Source: a virus. Taken from it: 23,656 nucleotides of DNA. Every line of letters starts with the position of its first letter. The stretch's first letter is position 1. Shown here in pieces: positions 1 to 7,793 of this stretch. Position numbers and translations under genes: made by a program. The stretch covers positions 1 through 23,656 of IMG/VR virus record IMGVR_UViG_3300010397_000089; one strand, written 5' to 3'. Under the pieces are notes generated by a model. It was not told the DNA's origin. It searched no databases and worked only from the letters and a program-made list of their open reading frames with translations.

Positions 1-39
1 CAACGCCTAGCGCCACCAAGCCAATCCGGAGATGATCGG

Positions 40-68
40 GGCTCCGCTCGCGAAGGCCGGGCGGAGCC
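40..68 (+). other. Hairpin before the first small ORF
   Basis: A perfect 8-bp inverted repeat (GGCTCCGC at 40-47, GCGGAGCC at 61-68) encloses a 13-nt loop and ends just before the ribosome binding site of the ORF at 82. No T-tract follows. It could be a weak terminator for an upstream gene (an in-frame TAG lies at 8-10) or a leader structure. In DNA this GC-rich an 8-bp stem may also be chance. Confidence 0.3.
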
Positions 69-81
69 GAGGAGGAGAGCA

Positions 82-141
82 ATGGAAGACTTTGCCCAGC
101 TGGCCTACGAGGCCTGCCAGAAGACGGAGATGCGGGCGTGA
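82..141 (+). CDS. 19-residue ORF coupled to the dCTP deaminase gene
   Basis: The ATG at 82 follows a strong purine-rich ribosome binding site (GAGGAGGAGAGC, 69-80). The frame encodes MEDFAQLAYEACQKTEMRA and stops with TGA at 139-141. That stop overlaps the GTG start of the next gene (GTGA, 138-141), the standard coupling arrangement of this genome. No domain is recognisable; the sequence could form one short amphipathic helix. It may be a true small protein or a translated leader that delivers ribosomes to the deaminase, which has no good site of its own other than through this ORF. The excellent initiation site is the main evidence. Confidence 0.5.
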   Translation: MEDFAQLAYEACQKTEMRA

Positions 142-914
142 GCATCCTCTCGGACCGCGACATCCGGCGAGCGCTCGATCGAGGTGACATCCGGATCGGC
201 TACGCGGGGGCAAGGGAGTGGGAGGATGCCCCCGAGGAGCCGTGGCGCATTCAGCCCTCCTCGCTGGAGGTGACGCTGGGGGTCGGCCACGGGTCGCTCC
301 TCGGGTACACGCGGCCGATGACGGGCTCGCCGGTGGGGATCGTCGACCCGGAAGACCCGCCCGCGATGGTGCCGCGCGTATGGGAGCGCACAGCGCGCAA
401 GGACGAGCGCGGATGGCGCCCGTTCTACATCTTGCGGCCGGGGGAGTTCGTTCTGGGCTCGACGGCCGAGCAGCTGTTCATCAGCCCGGCCCTCTGCGCC
501 GCCATCGAGGGCAAGTCGTCGCTCGGGCGCCTCGGGCTGATGATCCACGCCACCGCCCGCTTCATCGACCCCGGCTGGGTGGGGCGCCTGACGCTGGAGT
601 TCTTCAACGCCTCACCGCGCCCGATCCGGCTGTGGGGCGGGATGCGGATCGGGCAGGTTCGCTTCGAGCGCCTCTCCTCGCCCTCTGAGCGGCCCTACGG
701 CGATGAATCCCTGGGGAGCCACTATCAGGGGAGCGTCGATACTGTTCAGGCCAGCTCCGTGGCGTACGTGGCTCCGGAGCCCGTTCTCCTGACGACCGAT
801 ACCGACACGCAGATCAGGCATGCCCGTTGCGAAACGCCCTCGTTGGTCGCGGCCGGGGGCGACCTCGTGTGCCGCTCGTGCGGGACGTCGCTGGCGTTGC
901 CACCGCCTGCCTAG
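138..914 (+). CDS. dcd: dCTP deaminase, probably bifunctional DCD:DUT type
   Basis: A 258-residue enzyme of nucleotide metabolism. It would deaminate dCTP and probably hydrolyse the resulting dUTP, giving dUMP for thymidylate synthesis and keeping uracil out of phage DNA. The family core is clear: EGKSSLGRLGL at 124-134, HATARFIDPGW at 137-147, TLEFFN at 152-157 with the expected catalytic Glu154, and GMRIGQ further on, then a YQGS segment resembling the C-terminal lid of the family. The EGKSSLGRLGL form matches the mycobacterial bifunctional enzyme as I remember it, rather than the RSSLAR form of monofunctional E. coli Dcd. About 45-50 residues extend past the usual end and carry His228, Cys231 and a C245-x2-C248 pair, possibly a small zinc ribbon. 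The GTG start overlaps the preceding stop. Bifunctionality is inferred. Confidence 0.9.
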   Translation: MSILSDRDIRRALDRGDIRIGYAGAREWEDAPEEPWRIQPSSLEVTLGVGHGSLLGYTRPMTGSPVGIVDPEDPPAMVPRVWERTARKDERGWRPFYILRPGEFVLGSTAEQLFISPALCAAIEGKSSLGRLGLMIHATARFIDPGWVGRLTLEFFNASPRPIRLWGGMRIGQVRFERLSSPSERPYGDESLGSHYQGSVDTVQASSVAYVAPEPVLLTTDTDTQIRHARCETPSLVAAGGDLVCRSCGTSLALPPPA

Positions 915-1152
915 CGTCGGCTACGGTAGGAAGCGCTTGGGGGCTAGGCTGCGGGAGACGCGATGGTTACCGCGGTCGACGGGCTGACGCGCAGTCCGCC
1001 TCTCGGCGCCCGAGGGCTTCGGGCCGCAGCGGTTCGCGGCGCTGTTGGCCGACAATGGGGTGACAAACCCTGCGCTCGGGTTGAGGCGCTCCGTGCCGTG
1101 GGGAAGCGGCCGGAGCGCCTACCCATACCCGGCCAGGATCGGAGACACGACA
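915..1152 (+). other. 238-bp gap before small terminase; partly coding-like
   Basis: No tRNA, convincing promoter or terminator is visible. A TAGGCT at 945-950 resembles an actinobacterial -10 box but lacks a -35 box. An ATG at 963 with a GGGAG site (952-956) opens a 68-codon frame to 1169, but its codon use is poor. From 988 onward the frame of the downstream terminase gene is open and has 80-95% G/C at third positions by hand count, so part of this stretch may be a missed N-terminus (see findings). The only start codons there are a TTG at 1045, without a ribosome binding site, and a GTG at 1060. Confidence 0.4.
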
Positions 1153-2043
1153 GTGCCAACCCCACCTAGGAAGCGAGCGCCCCTCCGCGCGGTGCCCGAT
1201 GTCGAGGAGGCGCCTCCGGAGCGCTCGGCGAGGGCGAAGCGAACCAACCCCGATGCGCGCCCGAACGGGAAGGGTGCTGACTCCCCGGTCAAGAAGTGGG
1301 AGGCAGCCGGGCGCCCGGTCGGCAAGAATCGGCAGCACAACGAGGCCATGGCGGTCCACAACCACGGGCCGGACCTCCCGCCTGGGAAGGCCGTCGCGTG
1401 GCTTCCCTCGGCCGACGAGGTGCCGCCGAAGCCGACGACCGAGCCCGCGATGGAGTGGCCCGGCCTCGGCCATATGCGTGACGGGCACCCGGAGTGGCAG
1501 CTACGGACCATCTTCGTCTCCGATGACAAGCACGCGCTCAAGACCGCCTTCGAGGCGGGCGAGGACATCGTGGTGCGCCGGGAGTGGCAGGTTCGGTGGG
1601 TCCCGCCGGACGAGCGCCGGTGCAACGCTCGGGCGGTCGGGAAGATCAGCGAGTGGATGGGCAATCGCTGCACCATGAAGGCGATCAAGGGCGGCCGGGT
1701 CTGCCAGGCGCACGGCGGGCGGCTCTCGACCGTCAGGAAGGCGGCCCAGGCCACCCTCGCCCGAGCGGCGCTCCCGGCGGCCGAGAAGCTGGTCCACATC
1801 GCGCTCAACAAGCGGGGCGTCTCGGACGCCGATCGGATCAAGGCCATCGTGCAGATCCTCGATCGCGCCGGGGTCGAGGGACGCCAGACGATCGAGCTGG
1901 AAGTCAAGCCTTGGCAGGCCGTGCTGGAGCGCGTGTACTCGGACGTCTCCGGCGTGCCGATCGACGCCGAGGAGGTCGAGGGCGTGGACTACGAGGTGGA
2001 TGACGAAGAGAGCGAGCACCTGGAGAGCGAGGGCGACGAATGA
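1153..2043 (+). CDS. Terminase small subunit (DNA-recognition)
   Basis: A 296-residue protein from the GTG at 1153, chosen because GGAG sits 8 nt upstream and the product begins with a natural basic MPTPPRKRAP end. Small terminase binds the packaging site and hands DNA to the large subunit. The first 150 residues are charged, Pro-rich and probably flexible. Next comes a Cys/His cluster (C157, C173, C184-x2-H187, in CQAHGG) resembling the small zinc-binding element of many actinophage small terminases. A helical region follows, including RIKAIVQILDRAGVEG, which resembles the C-terminal part of that family, and the protein ends in a very acidic tail. Its place two genes before the large terminase supports the call. 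The frame is open upstream, so the start is not certain. Confidence 0.72.
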   Translation: MPTPPRKRAPLRAVPDVEEAPPERSARAKRTNPDARPNGKGADSPVKKWEAAGRPVGKNRQHNEAMAVHNHGPDLPPGKAVAWLPSADEVPPKPTTEPAMEWPGLGHMRDGHPEWQLRTIFVSDDKHALKTAFEAGEDIVVRREWQVRWVPPDERRCNARAVGKISEWMGNRCTMKAIKGGRVCQAHGGRLSTVRKAAQATLARAALPAAEKLVHIALNKRGVSDADRIKAIVQILDRAGVEGRQTIELEVKPWQAVLERVYSDVSGVPIDAEEVEGVDYEVDDEESEHLESEGDE

Positions 2044-2237
2044 AAGCGCCGCAGCCCAACGTGGTCCTGGCGTTGGTGGACGAGGCGGGTAACGAGTGGG
2101 TGGCGGCCGCCCGGATGTGTCCCATGATCCGCTACGCCGATGGGAATCGGGTGGAGTGGCTCGCGCCTGAGAGCCTCAAGGATCGCGCCTTCACGCTGAC
2201 CTCGTTCAAGATGATTCGTCGGCCAGGGGATGTGTGA
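2040..2237 (+). CDS. Small unknown protein between terminase genes
   Basis: A 65-residue product whose ATG overlaps the small terminase stop (ATGA, 2040-2043) and whose TGA overlaps the next start. The predicted fold is mostly beta, with segments such as NVVLALVDEAGNEW and FTLTSFKMIRR. There is no signal peptide, membrane segment or motif I recognise. Tight coupling on both sides and good codon use argue that it is real. It could be a packaging accessory factor or a small unrelated gene carried in this slot; the sequence does not decide. Confidence 0.7.
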   Translation: MKAPQPNVVLALVDEAGNEWVAAARMCPMIRYADGNRVEWLAPESLKDRAFTLTSFKMIRRPGDV

Positions 2238-2539
2238 TGGAGGGCGTGGTCCTCGACATGCGGGATGCTACGGTGGAGTTCGAGTGCTACACGGACGAGA
2301 CCGGGCAGCGCATCGTCAACCTCCGGCTCCACAACGACAAGGGCGCCCACGCGCTCATCCGGCTCGCCAACGTGAATCTGTTCATCTTCGACGATGGAGA
2401 GGCCGACGAGCCTTCGTGGCGCGAGGTCCCGCTACCGATCGAGTTCCCGGGCCTGAAGTCCGAGGCGGGCCGGAAGGCGGCTGCTGCCCTTGGCCTCTCG
2501 GGCGTCAGCGTCTACGAGGAGGGCAAGCGAGTTGGCTAA
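2234..2539 (+). CDS. Small beta-rich unknown protein upstream of terL
   Basis: A 101-residue product. The GTG at 2234 overlaps the preceding TGA; an ATG at 2237 is an equally good alternative that removes one residue. The N-terminal half is beta-rich (TVEFECYTDETGQRIVNLRL), and the C-terminal part contains a Lys/Ala-rich helix (KSEAGRKAAAALGL). It overlaps the large terminase start by 8 nt, and the ribosome binding site of terL (GAGGAGGGC) lies inside its last codons, so terL translation is probably coupled to it. No family is recognised and no function is assigned. Confidence 0.72.
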   Translation: MMEGVVLDMRDATVEFECYTDETGQRIVNLRLHNDKGAHALIRLANVNLFIFDDGEADEPSWREVPLPIEFPGLKSEAGRKAAAALGLSGVSVYEEGKRVG

Positions 2540-4085
2540 CAGCGCGCTCGCCGCTCGGCTGGAGGAGGGCTTCCGGCAGCAGCTAGGCTGGACGCCCCAC
2601 AAGGCCCAACGGGAGCTGATCGAGAGTCCGGCGCGTAACCGCGTGTTCGCCGGAGGGCGCCGCGTCGGTAAGAGCCAGACCGGTGGGCATCTCCTGATCC
2701 CCAAAGCCTTCTCGGCCTTCGGCGAGCGCGCCACCCTAGAGCACCACGGCATGAAGCGGTGGTACTGGATCGTGGGGCCAGAGTACAGCGACTCCGAGAA
2801 GGAGTTCCGCGTGCTCTACGATGGACTCAAGCGCCTCGGCGTCCCGTTCGACCACCCGGGGACCTACAACAACCCGCACGGCGGCGATATGCACATCTCG
2901 CTGTGGGGCGGGCTCTTCAAGGTGGATGCGCTCTCGGCGAAGTACCCCGACACGCTCGTTGGCGAAGGCGTCTCCGGGGCAGTCTTCTCGGAGGCGGCGA
3001 AGCTCAAGCCCACCGTGTGGCCGAAGTACGTCCGGCCGACGCTCGCGGACTACAAGGGGTGGGCCTACTTCGGCTCGACCCCGGAGGGCAAGAACTGGTT
3101 CTACCGGCTGTGGCAGGCGGGCCAGGACCCCACCCTCACCGACTGGGCCTCCTGGCGCGTCCCCTCGTGGGCCAACCCGTATGTGTACCGGCAGCAGAAG
3201 GTCCACGGGGCGAAGGCGGATCAGGCCGTCGCCGAACTCCTCCGCGCCATCCGGCTCCGCGAGTGGGGCGAGGGCGCTTCCTCCTGGGCGGAGTACGGCG
3301 ACATCCTCGGGCTCGACCCGGAGATCATCTCGATGGCGCTTGACCTCTCGCAGGAGCTGTTCAACCAAGAGGTGGCGGCGCTCTTCAACGAGTTCGTGGG
3401 GCGCGTCTTCAAGGAGTTCGACGAGGAGGTCCACGTTGGCGACTTCGAGTACGACCCAGAGTGGACCACCTACGCCGCTCTGGACTATGGGTTTACCAAC
3501 CCTTTCGTGTGGCTGCTCATACAGATTGATCCCCATCGTACGAATATCCGGATCATCGATGAGTACTATGAGACGGGCCGCACTACGGAGGAGGCGGGCG
3601 CCGAGATTCTGGCGCGTGGCCTCGCGCCAAAGAGCATTGTCCGCTTCTTTCCGGACCCCGCAGAGCCGGATCGCTCTGTCCAGCTTGGCAATCTACTCCA
3701 GATCCCTTCGGCAAGTGGTACCGGTGGCCCTCTGGCGGATCGCCTCGAATGGATCCGCCGCAAGCTCCGCCCGGCCGACGCGGTAGCGAACCTCTCGCCG
3801 GACCACCCGGAGTGGGTGCCTCAGCTCCAGATCAACCGGCGCTGCAAGATGACCATCCGGGACTTCAACAACTACCGGTACCCCAAGAGCGCCGAGGAGG
3901 CAGCCGAGAGCGGCCAGAACCTCCCCGAGGCGCCCCTGAAGAAGGACGACCACGCGCCGGAGGCGCTCGGCCGTCTCATGGCGGGGCTATTCGGCTCTCC
4001 ATGGGCGCTCGGCGAGTCTCCAGCCCGCCAGAGTAGGGCTCGGGTCGGCCGCACGGCCGGACGTCGCGTTGGGCGCGGCCGGTAA
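2532..4085 (+). CDS. terL: Terminase large subunit (packaging ATPase and nuclease)
   Basis: A 517-residue motor that pumps DNA into the procapsid and cuts the concatemer. The TTG at 2532 is chosen because GAGGAGGGC lies at the correct spacing; a TTG at 2490 in the same frame has no such site. The ATPase domain has a Walker A motif AGGRRVGKS at 40-48 (Lys47). The usual Walker B position reads GAVFSEAA at 149-156, with Ser153 where Asp is common and Glu154 as the likely catalytic residue. The RNase H-like nuclease domain has ALDYG (Asp318), IIDEYY (Asp343) and FPDPAEPD (Asp375), and ends with KKDDHAPEALGRL around 470-482. A patch of 85 codons at 3486-3740 has unusual codon use. The portal gene follows after 31 bp. 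Confidence 0.96.
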   Translation: MANSALAARLEEGFRQQLGWTPHKAQRELIESPARNRVFAGGRRVGKSQTGGHLLIPKAFSAFGERATLEHHGMKRWYWIVGPEYSDSEKEFRVLYDGLKRLGVPFDHPGTYNNPHGGDMHISLWGGLFKVDALSAKYPDTLVGEGVSGAVFSEAAKLKPTVWPKYVRPTLADYKGWAYFGSTPEGKNWFYRLWQAGQDPTLTDWASWRVPSWANPYVYRQQKVHGAKADQAVAELLRAIRLREWGEGASSWAEYGDILGLDPEIISMALDLSQELFNQEVAALFNEFVGRVFKEFDEEVHVGDFEYDPEWTTYAALDYGFTNPFVWLLIQIDPHRTNIRIIDEYYETGRTTEEAGAEILARGLAPKSIVRFFPDPAEPDRSVQLGNLLQIPSASGTGGPLADRLEWIRRKLRPADAVANLSPDHPEWVPQLQINRRCKMTIRDFNNYRYPKSAEEAAESGQNLPEAPLKKDDHAPEALGRLMAGLFGSPWALGESPARQSRARVGRTAGRRVGRGR

Positions 4086-4116
4086 GCTAAGCCAGCGATA
4101 GGAGGGGTGACGCCAG

Positions 4117-5673
4117 ATGGCGAATGACAAGAAGTACAACAGCGTCATCGCGACGCTAAGCCTGCCCATGCCAACCTGGGTCACCGATGGCCAGGATCAG
4201 CGTCGGGTGGCCGCGTACGATGGCTATGACTTGATGTACATGAATACTCCCGACACCTTCCCGGTCCGGGGCGGAGTGACGGACGTCCCGCTGTACGCTC
4301 CGGGTGCCAAGCGCATCGTCGAGGCCGTCGTGCGCTACCTCGGCAAGGACTGGGCCTGGGTCGTGGAGAACGCTGACCCGAACGTCGACCCGGCGAGCGA
4401 CTCCGGCGCGATCGACCTGACGCTGGCGTTCCACAACCTGTTCGTCCGCGAGGAGTTCAAGTCGCAGCTCTACTCGCTGAAGCGCCACATGGTGCAGCGG
4501 GGCGACGCGGTGTTCCACATCACCGCCAACCTCGGCGCCCCGGCAGGCTTCCGGATCTCGATCGACGAGCCCCACGCCCGCAACGTCTTCGCCATCCCGT
4601 TGGCGACGAACGACGCTGTGACGATCGGGTACTACCTCGTGGACCTGATCTACGCGGACGACGGCAAGACACAGATTGCCCGGCGCCAGGAGTACCGCTA
4701 CGACCCGGCGGGCTCGGGCCAGATCTGGTCGCAGCTGACCTTCTGGGAGACCAACGCCTGGGACGACCGTTGGGTGGGGCACCCCGCGCTCAAGCCGGTC
4801 GAGCCGCCCACCGCCTACAAGCAGGACCCGGCGCTGACACAGGCGATGACGGGCGGGTTCCTCCCGGCCTCGATCAAGAGCCTGCCGGTGTACGTGTTCC
4901 GGAACGGCCGGGAGGGCGGCGAGCGCTGGGGCTCCTCTCAGGTGGCCGGTCTGGAGACACTCATCGGTGGCGTCAACAACACCGTGACGGACGCCGACAT
5001 CACCCTCGCCCTCAACGGGCTCGGGCTCTACGTGACGGACTCCGCGCGGCCAGTCGACGAGGCCGGGGTGGAGACCGACTGGGTGGTGGCGCCGGGCTCG
5101 GTCCTGGAGGTCCGGACCGGTACCAAGTTCGATCGCGTGGCCGGAGTCTCCTCCGATGGCATGAAGGCGTTCGGCGAGCACCTGGAGTACCTCGGTGACA
5201 CCATCGACAAGTCGGCCGGGCTCTCTGCGACGGCGGTCGGGAACGTGGACGCCTCGGTGGCGGCCTCGGGCGTCGCGCTCCGGCTCGACATGGCGCCGAT
5301 CCTCGCGGGCAACGAGGAGCGCGAGACGGAGCTGTTGGGCCGCCTGGACCAGATGCTCTTCGACCTGATGACGATGTGGCTCCCGCTCGACGGGACCTCG
5401 GTGCCCCCGGGCTACATGATCACGAACAGCTTCGGTGACCCACTGCCGCGCGACCGGGCCGCCATCCTCAAGGAGGTCACCGACCTCTTCGGGGCGGGAC
5501 TCATCACGCTGGAGTTCGCGGTCGACTACCTGAGCAAGATGCTCGGCTTCCAGTTCCCGGAAGGGATGCTCGCCGAGCTACAGAGCGAGAGCGTGGCCGC
5601 CGTGGGGTCTAGGATTGGCCAGGAGGCTGCAGGAGCGGCTCCGGGTACTCCGGCTACCCCTCCGGCCGCATAG
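4117..5673 (+). CDS. Portal protein
   Basis: A 518-residue protein expected to form the dodecameric ring at one capsid vertex, the docking point for terminase and later for the tail. The ATG follows AGGAGGGG with 8-9 nt spacing. The position between large terminase and MuF protein, the length, and the composition (a mixed alpha/beta body, a helical stretch around LETLIGGVNNTVTDADITLA, then a C-terminal helical region ending in an Ala/Pro-rich tail) fit siphovirus portals. The segment KSAGLSATAVGN followed by ALRLDMAPILAGNEERE resembles the conserved S-G-x-A-L-R-L core of actinophage portals. No frameshift or truncation is seen. Confidence 0.9.
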   Translation: MANDKKYNSVIATLSLPMPTWVTDGQDQRRVAAYDGYDLMYMNTPDTFPVRGGVTDVPLYAPGAKRIVEAVVRYLGKDWAWVVENADPNVDPASDSGAIDLTLAFHNLFVREEFKSQLYSLKRHMVQRGDAVFHITANLGAPAGFRISIDEPHARNVFAIPLATNDAVTIGYYLVDLIYADDGKTQIARRQEYRYDPAGSGQIWSQLTFWETNAWDDRWVGHPALKPVEPPTAYKQDPALTQAMTGGFLPASIKSLPVYVFRNGREGGERWGSSQVAGLETLIGGVNNTVTDADITLALNGLGLYVTDSARPVDEAGVETDWVVAPGSVLEVRTGTKFDRVAGVSSDGMKAFGEHLEYLGDTIDKSAGLSATAVGNVDASVAASGVALRLDMAPILAGNEERETELLGRLDQMLFDLMTMWLPLDGTSVPPGYMITNSFGDPLPRDRAAILKEVTDLFGAGLITLEFAVDYLSKMLGFQFPEGMLAELQSESVAAVGSRIGQEAAGAAPGTPATPPAA

Positions 5674-5681
5674 GCGCTTAG

Positions 5682-7793
5682 ATGGCCAATGCAGCCGCCT
5701 CGAAGCCGAACCCGCTGGAGTACCAGACCCAGCGGGCGATCGTACTGCAGGCGGCCGACCGCGATGTCATCAAGATCCTGAAGGATCTCCAGGCGGACGT
5801 CCGTGCCCAGCTTCGCGCCCTGGAGCTGTCCAACAAGCCTGGCGTCGGCCGGATGATCCGGGAGTCGCAGCTCCGGCTCGTCCAGCGCAACCTACAGGTC
5901 GAGCTGGCGAAGGCGTGGCGCCGGGTCGGTGACGTGACCGAGGCCCGGCGCGTGGAGGCAGCGATCCGCTCCGCCAACTACGCTAAGGAAGAGAACACCT
6001 TCAGGCTCGTGACGGGAGGGGTAGCTGATGGGGGACTGATCGCTGATCACATCTTCGAGTCCGAGGCGGCCAACGCTGCCTCGGGCCTGGATCGGATGAT
6101 CGCTCGGACGTCCGGCGCCTCCTACGTCCCGTTGAGCGATCGGGTCTACAACTCCTCGGTCCACATCGGCGGCCAGCTCGACCGGATCGTCAACTCCGCC
6201 ATCGCTCGCGGGCTCTCGGCAGTCGAGTTCGCTCGCGAGGTGCGGCAGTTCGTCAATCCGCTGACTCCGGGCGGAGTTCGTTATGCGGCAATGCGTCTCG
6301 CGCGGACCGAGATCAACAACGCGGCCCACGCGATGGCCGTCCACGCCGTTCGGGATACGCCCTGGATCGACAAGATGCAGTGGCACCTATCGGGCTCGCA
6401 CGGGCGGCCGGACGTCTGTGACCAGCTGGCGAAGGGCGGCCCGAATAACAATGGGGCCTACCCGAAGGGCGCCGTGCCGTCGAAGCCCCACCCGCAGTGC
6501 CTGTGCTTCGTGACGCCGGTCTCGGCGGATGACGAGGAGTTCGAGAGCAACCTGTTGGCCGGGCGCTACAACCAGTACCTGGAGAAGTACCGGAACCTCC
6601 AGCCTGGGCAGGTCGTCTCGACCTCGTTTGGCGGATTCGCGCCGAAGGCTCCGACGCCGAGGCCTGTCCGGCCGACGAAGACTGCGACCCCAGAGAAGCC
6701 TGGGGCCAAGCCGCCAACGCAATCGGCTCCGAAGCCTCCTGGGGCGCCGACTCCGGCGACCTTCCAGCAGGAGCACATCGACTTCGCCAAGGTTCAGACG
6801 CGATATGGGGTAGACGCCGAGACTACGGCAAAGAACCTGATGCAGAGGTTCGGCGTCTCTCGTGAGCACGCGGATGAGATCGTCAAGCATGCACGGGCCG
6901 ACACACCCGGAATTGCCGTCGCGCCAAGGCCAGCTCCGGTGCCGCCCCCGAAGCCGTCGCCTGCCTCGCTCCAGGTCCGGGCGAATGAGATGGCGAGCCA
7001 GGGTTTCGGACAGGGCCAGATCGTGAAACAGCTGACTGCGGAAGGGGCGACCGGGAGCGACGCCCTGAAGGCTGCGCTGGATGCGGGGAAGTCCTTGGCA
7101 GTCCGGACTGTTCCGCCGGGGGTAAGCGCCGCTCCAGTCGCTCGCGTGACCCAGTCTTCCGAGGCACTGCTGAAGGCGAAGGTGAATCTACGAGGCTTGG
7201 AGAAGGCGCGGATTGAGGATGAGCTGCTTCGGCAGGCCAAGCTTGTGCCGCGAACTGCCAACCGACTCAACGGCGTTGACTACATGGACGCTGGGACTGC
7301 GGCCCGGATTGGTGCTCCGTCTGACGCTCTTGGCGTGTATTTGCCACGAGAGCAGAGGATTTACCTCAACCAGACCATCTTCAAGTCGCGATATGCCGAT
7401 TCGGTTTACCGCCGGGAGGTCCGCGCCAACTGGTGTTCGCATGCTGATGGGCACGTGAGGGGAGACCAGGCCACCTTCGGTCACGAGTTCGGCCATCACG
7501 TTGGTGAGCAGATCGCAAAGCTTCCCCTCCAGACCCGGACGGCCTTCTGGAAGGGGATTGCGAATGATCTCGGCGTGCCGCCGCCAATAGATGGCTCGCC
7601 GGGCTTCCTGAAGTCGTGGATGTCGAAGAACAAGAGCCAGCTACAGTCGCTCGTATCGGAGTATGGCACCACGAACGAGCATGAGTTGCTGGCGGAGATC
7701 TGGCACGAGTACACGCAGGCTAGCGGGGCGAACCGGAGGGCCTGGATCGGGAAGGCGGGCGACCGCATGCGAGACTTGGCGGAGACATCATGA
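5682..7793 (+). CDS. MuF head protein fused to a lethal-factor-like metallopeptidase
   Basis: A 703-residue fusion. Residues 1-290 form a MuF/SPP1 gp7-type head morphogenesis domain with RTEINN at 208-213, W234, D244-V-C246 and the HPQCLC signature at 270-275. Residues 320-480 are Pro/Ala-rich linkers around two short helical modules (about 361-402 and 429-475). Residues 485-703 form a zinc metallopeptidase: HEFGH at 601-605, and YGTTNEHELLAE starting at Tyr661 with Glu668 and Glu672. That spacing matches anthrax lethal factor as I recall it (HEFGH; Tyr728, Glu735, Glu739). MuF proteins enter the virion, so the peptidase is probably packaged and may be injected into the host, as proposed for MuF polymorphic toxins. 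A capsid maturation role is the alternative. Third-position GC falls from 86% in the first 50 codons to 62% in 50 codons near 7200-7349. The start has only a weak ribosome binding site, so coupling to the portal is likely. Confidence 0.92.
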   Translation: MANAAASKPNPLEYQTQRAIVLQAADRDVIKILKDLQADVRAQLRALELSNKPGVGRMIRESQLRLVQRNLQVELAKAWRRVGDVTEARRVEAAIRSANYAKEENTFRLVTGGVADGGLIADHIFESEAANAASGLDRMIARTSGASYVPLSDRVYNSSVHIGGQLDRIVNSAIARGLSAVEFAREVRQFVNPLTPGGVRYAAMRLARTEINNAAHAMAVHAVRDTPWIDKMQWHLSGSHGRPDVCDQLAKGGPNNNGAYPKGAVPSKPHPQCLCFVTPVSADDEEFESNLLAGRYNQYLEKYRNLQPGQVVSTSFGGFAPKAPTPRPVRPTKTATPEKPGAKPPTQSAPKPPGAPTPATFQQEHIDFAKVQTRYGVDAETTAKNLMQRFGVSREHADEIVKHARADTPGIAVAPRPAPVPPPKPSPASLQVRANEMASQGFGQGQIVKQLTAEGATGSDALKAALDAGKSLAVRTVPPGVSAAPVARVTQSSEALLKAKVNLRGLEKARIEDELLRQAKLVPRTANRLNGVDYMDAGTAARIGAPSDALGVYLPREQRIYLNQTIFKSRYADSVYRREVRANWCSHADGHVRGDQATFGHEFGHHVGEQIAKLPLQTRTAFWKGIANDLGVPPPIDGSPGFLKSWMSKNKSQLQSLVSEYGTTNEHELLAEIWHEYTQASGANRRAWIGKAGDRMRDLAETS

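Noticed and set aside
963-1169. 68-codon ORF before small terminase as an independent gene
   Set aside because: It has a fair ribosome binding site, but third-position GC is only about 60-68%, the product is Arg-rich without structure, and the neighbouring frame looks more coding.
4046-4061. GGCCG-rich palindrome near the terL end
   Set aside because: It is inside coding sequence, short, and expected by chance in this base composition; no terminator role is supported.
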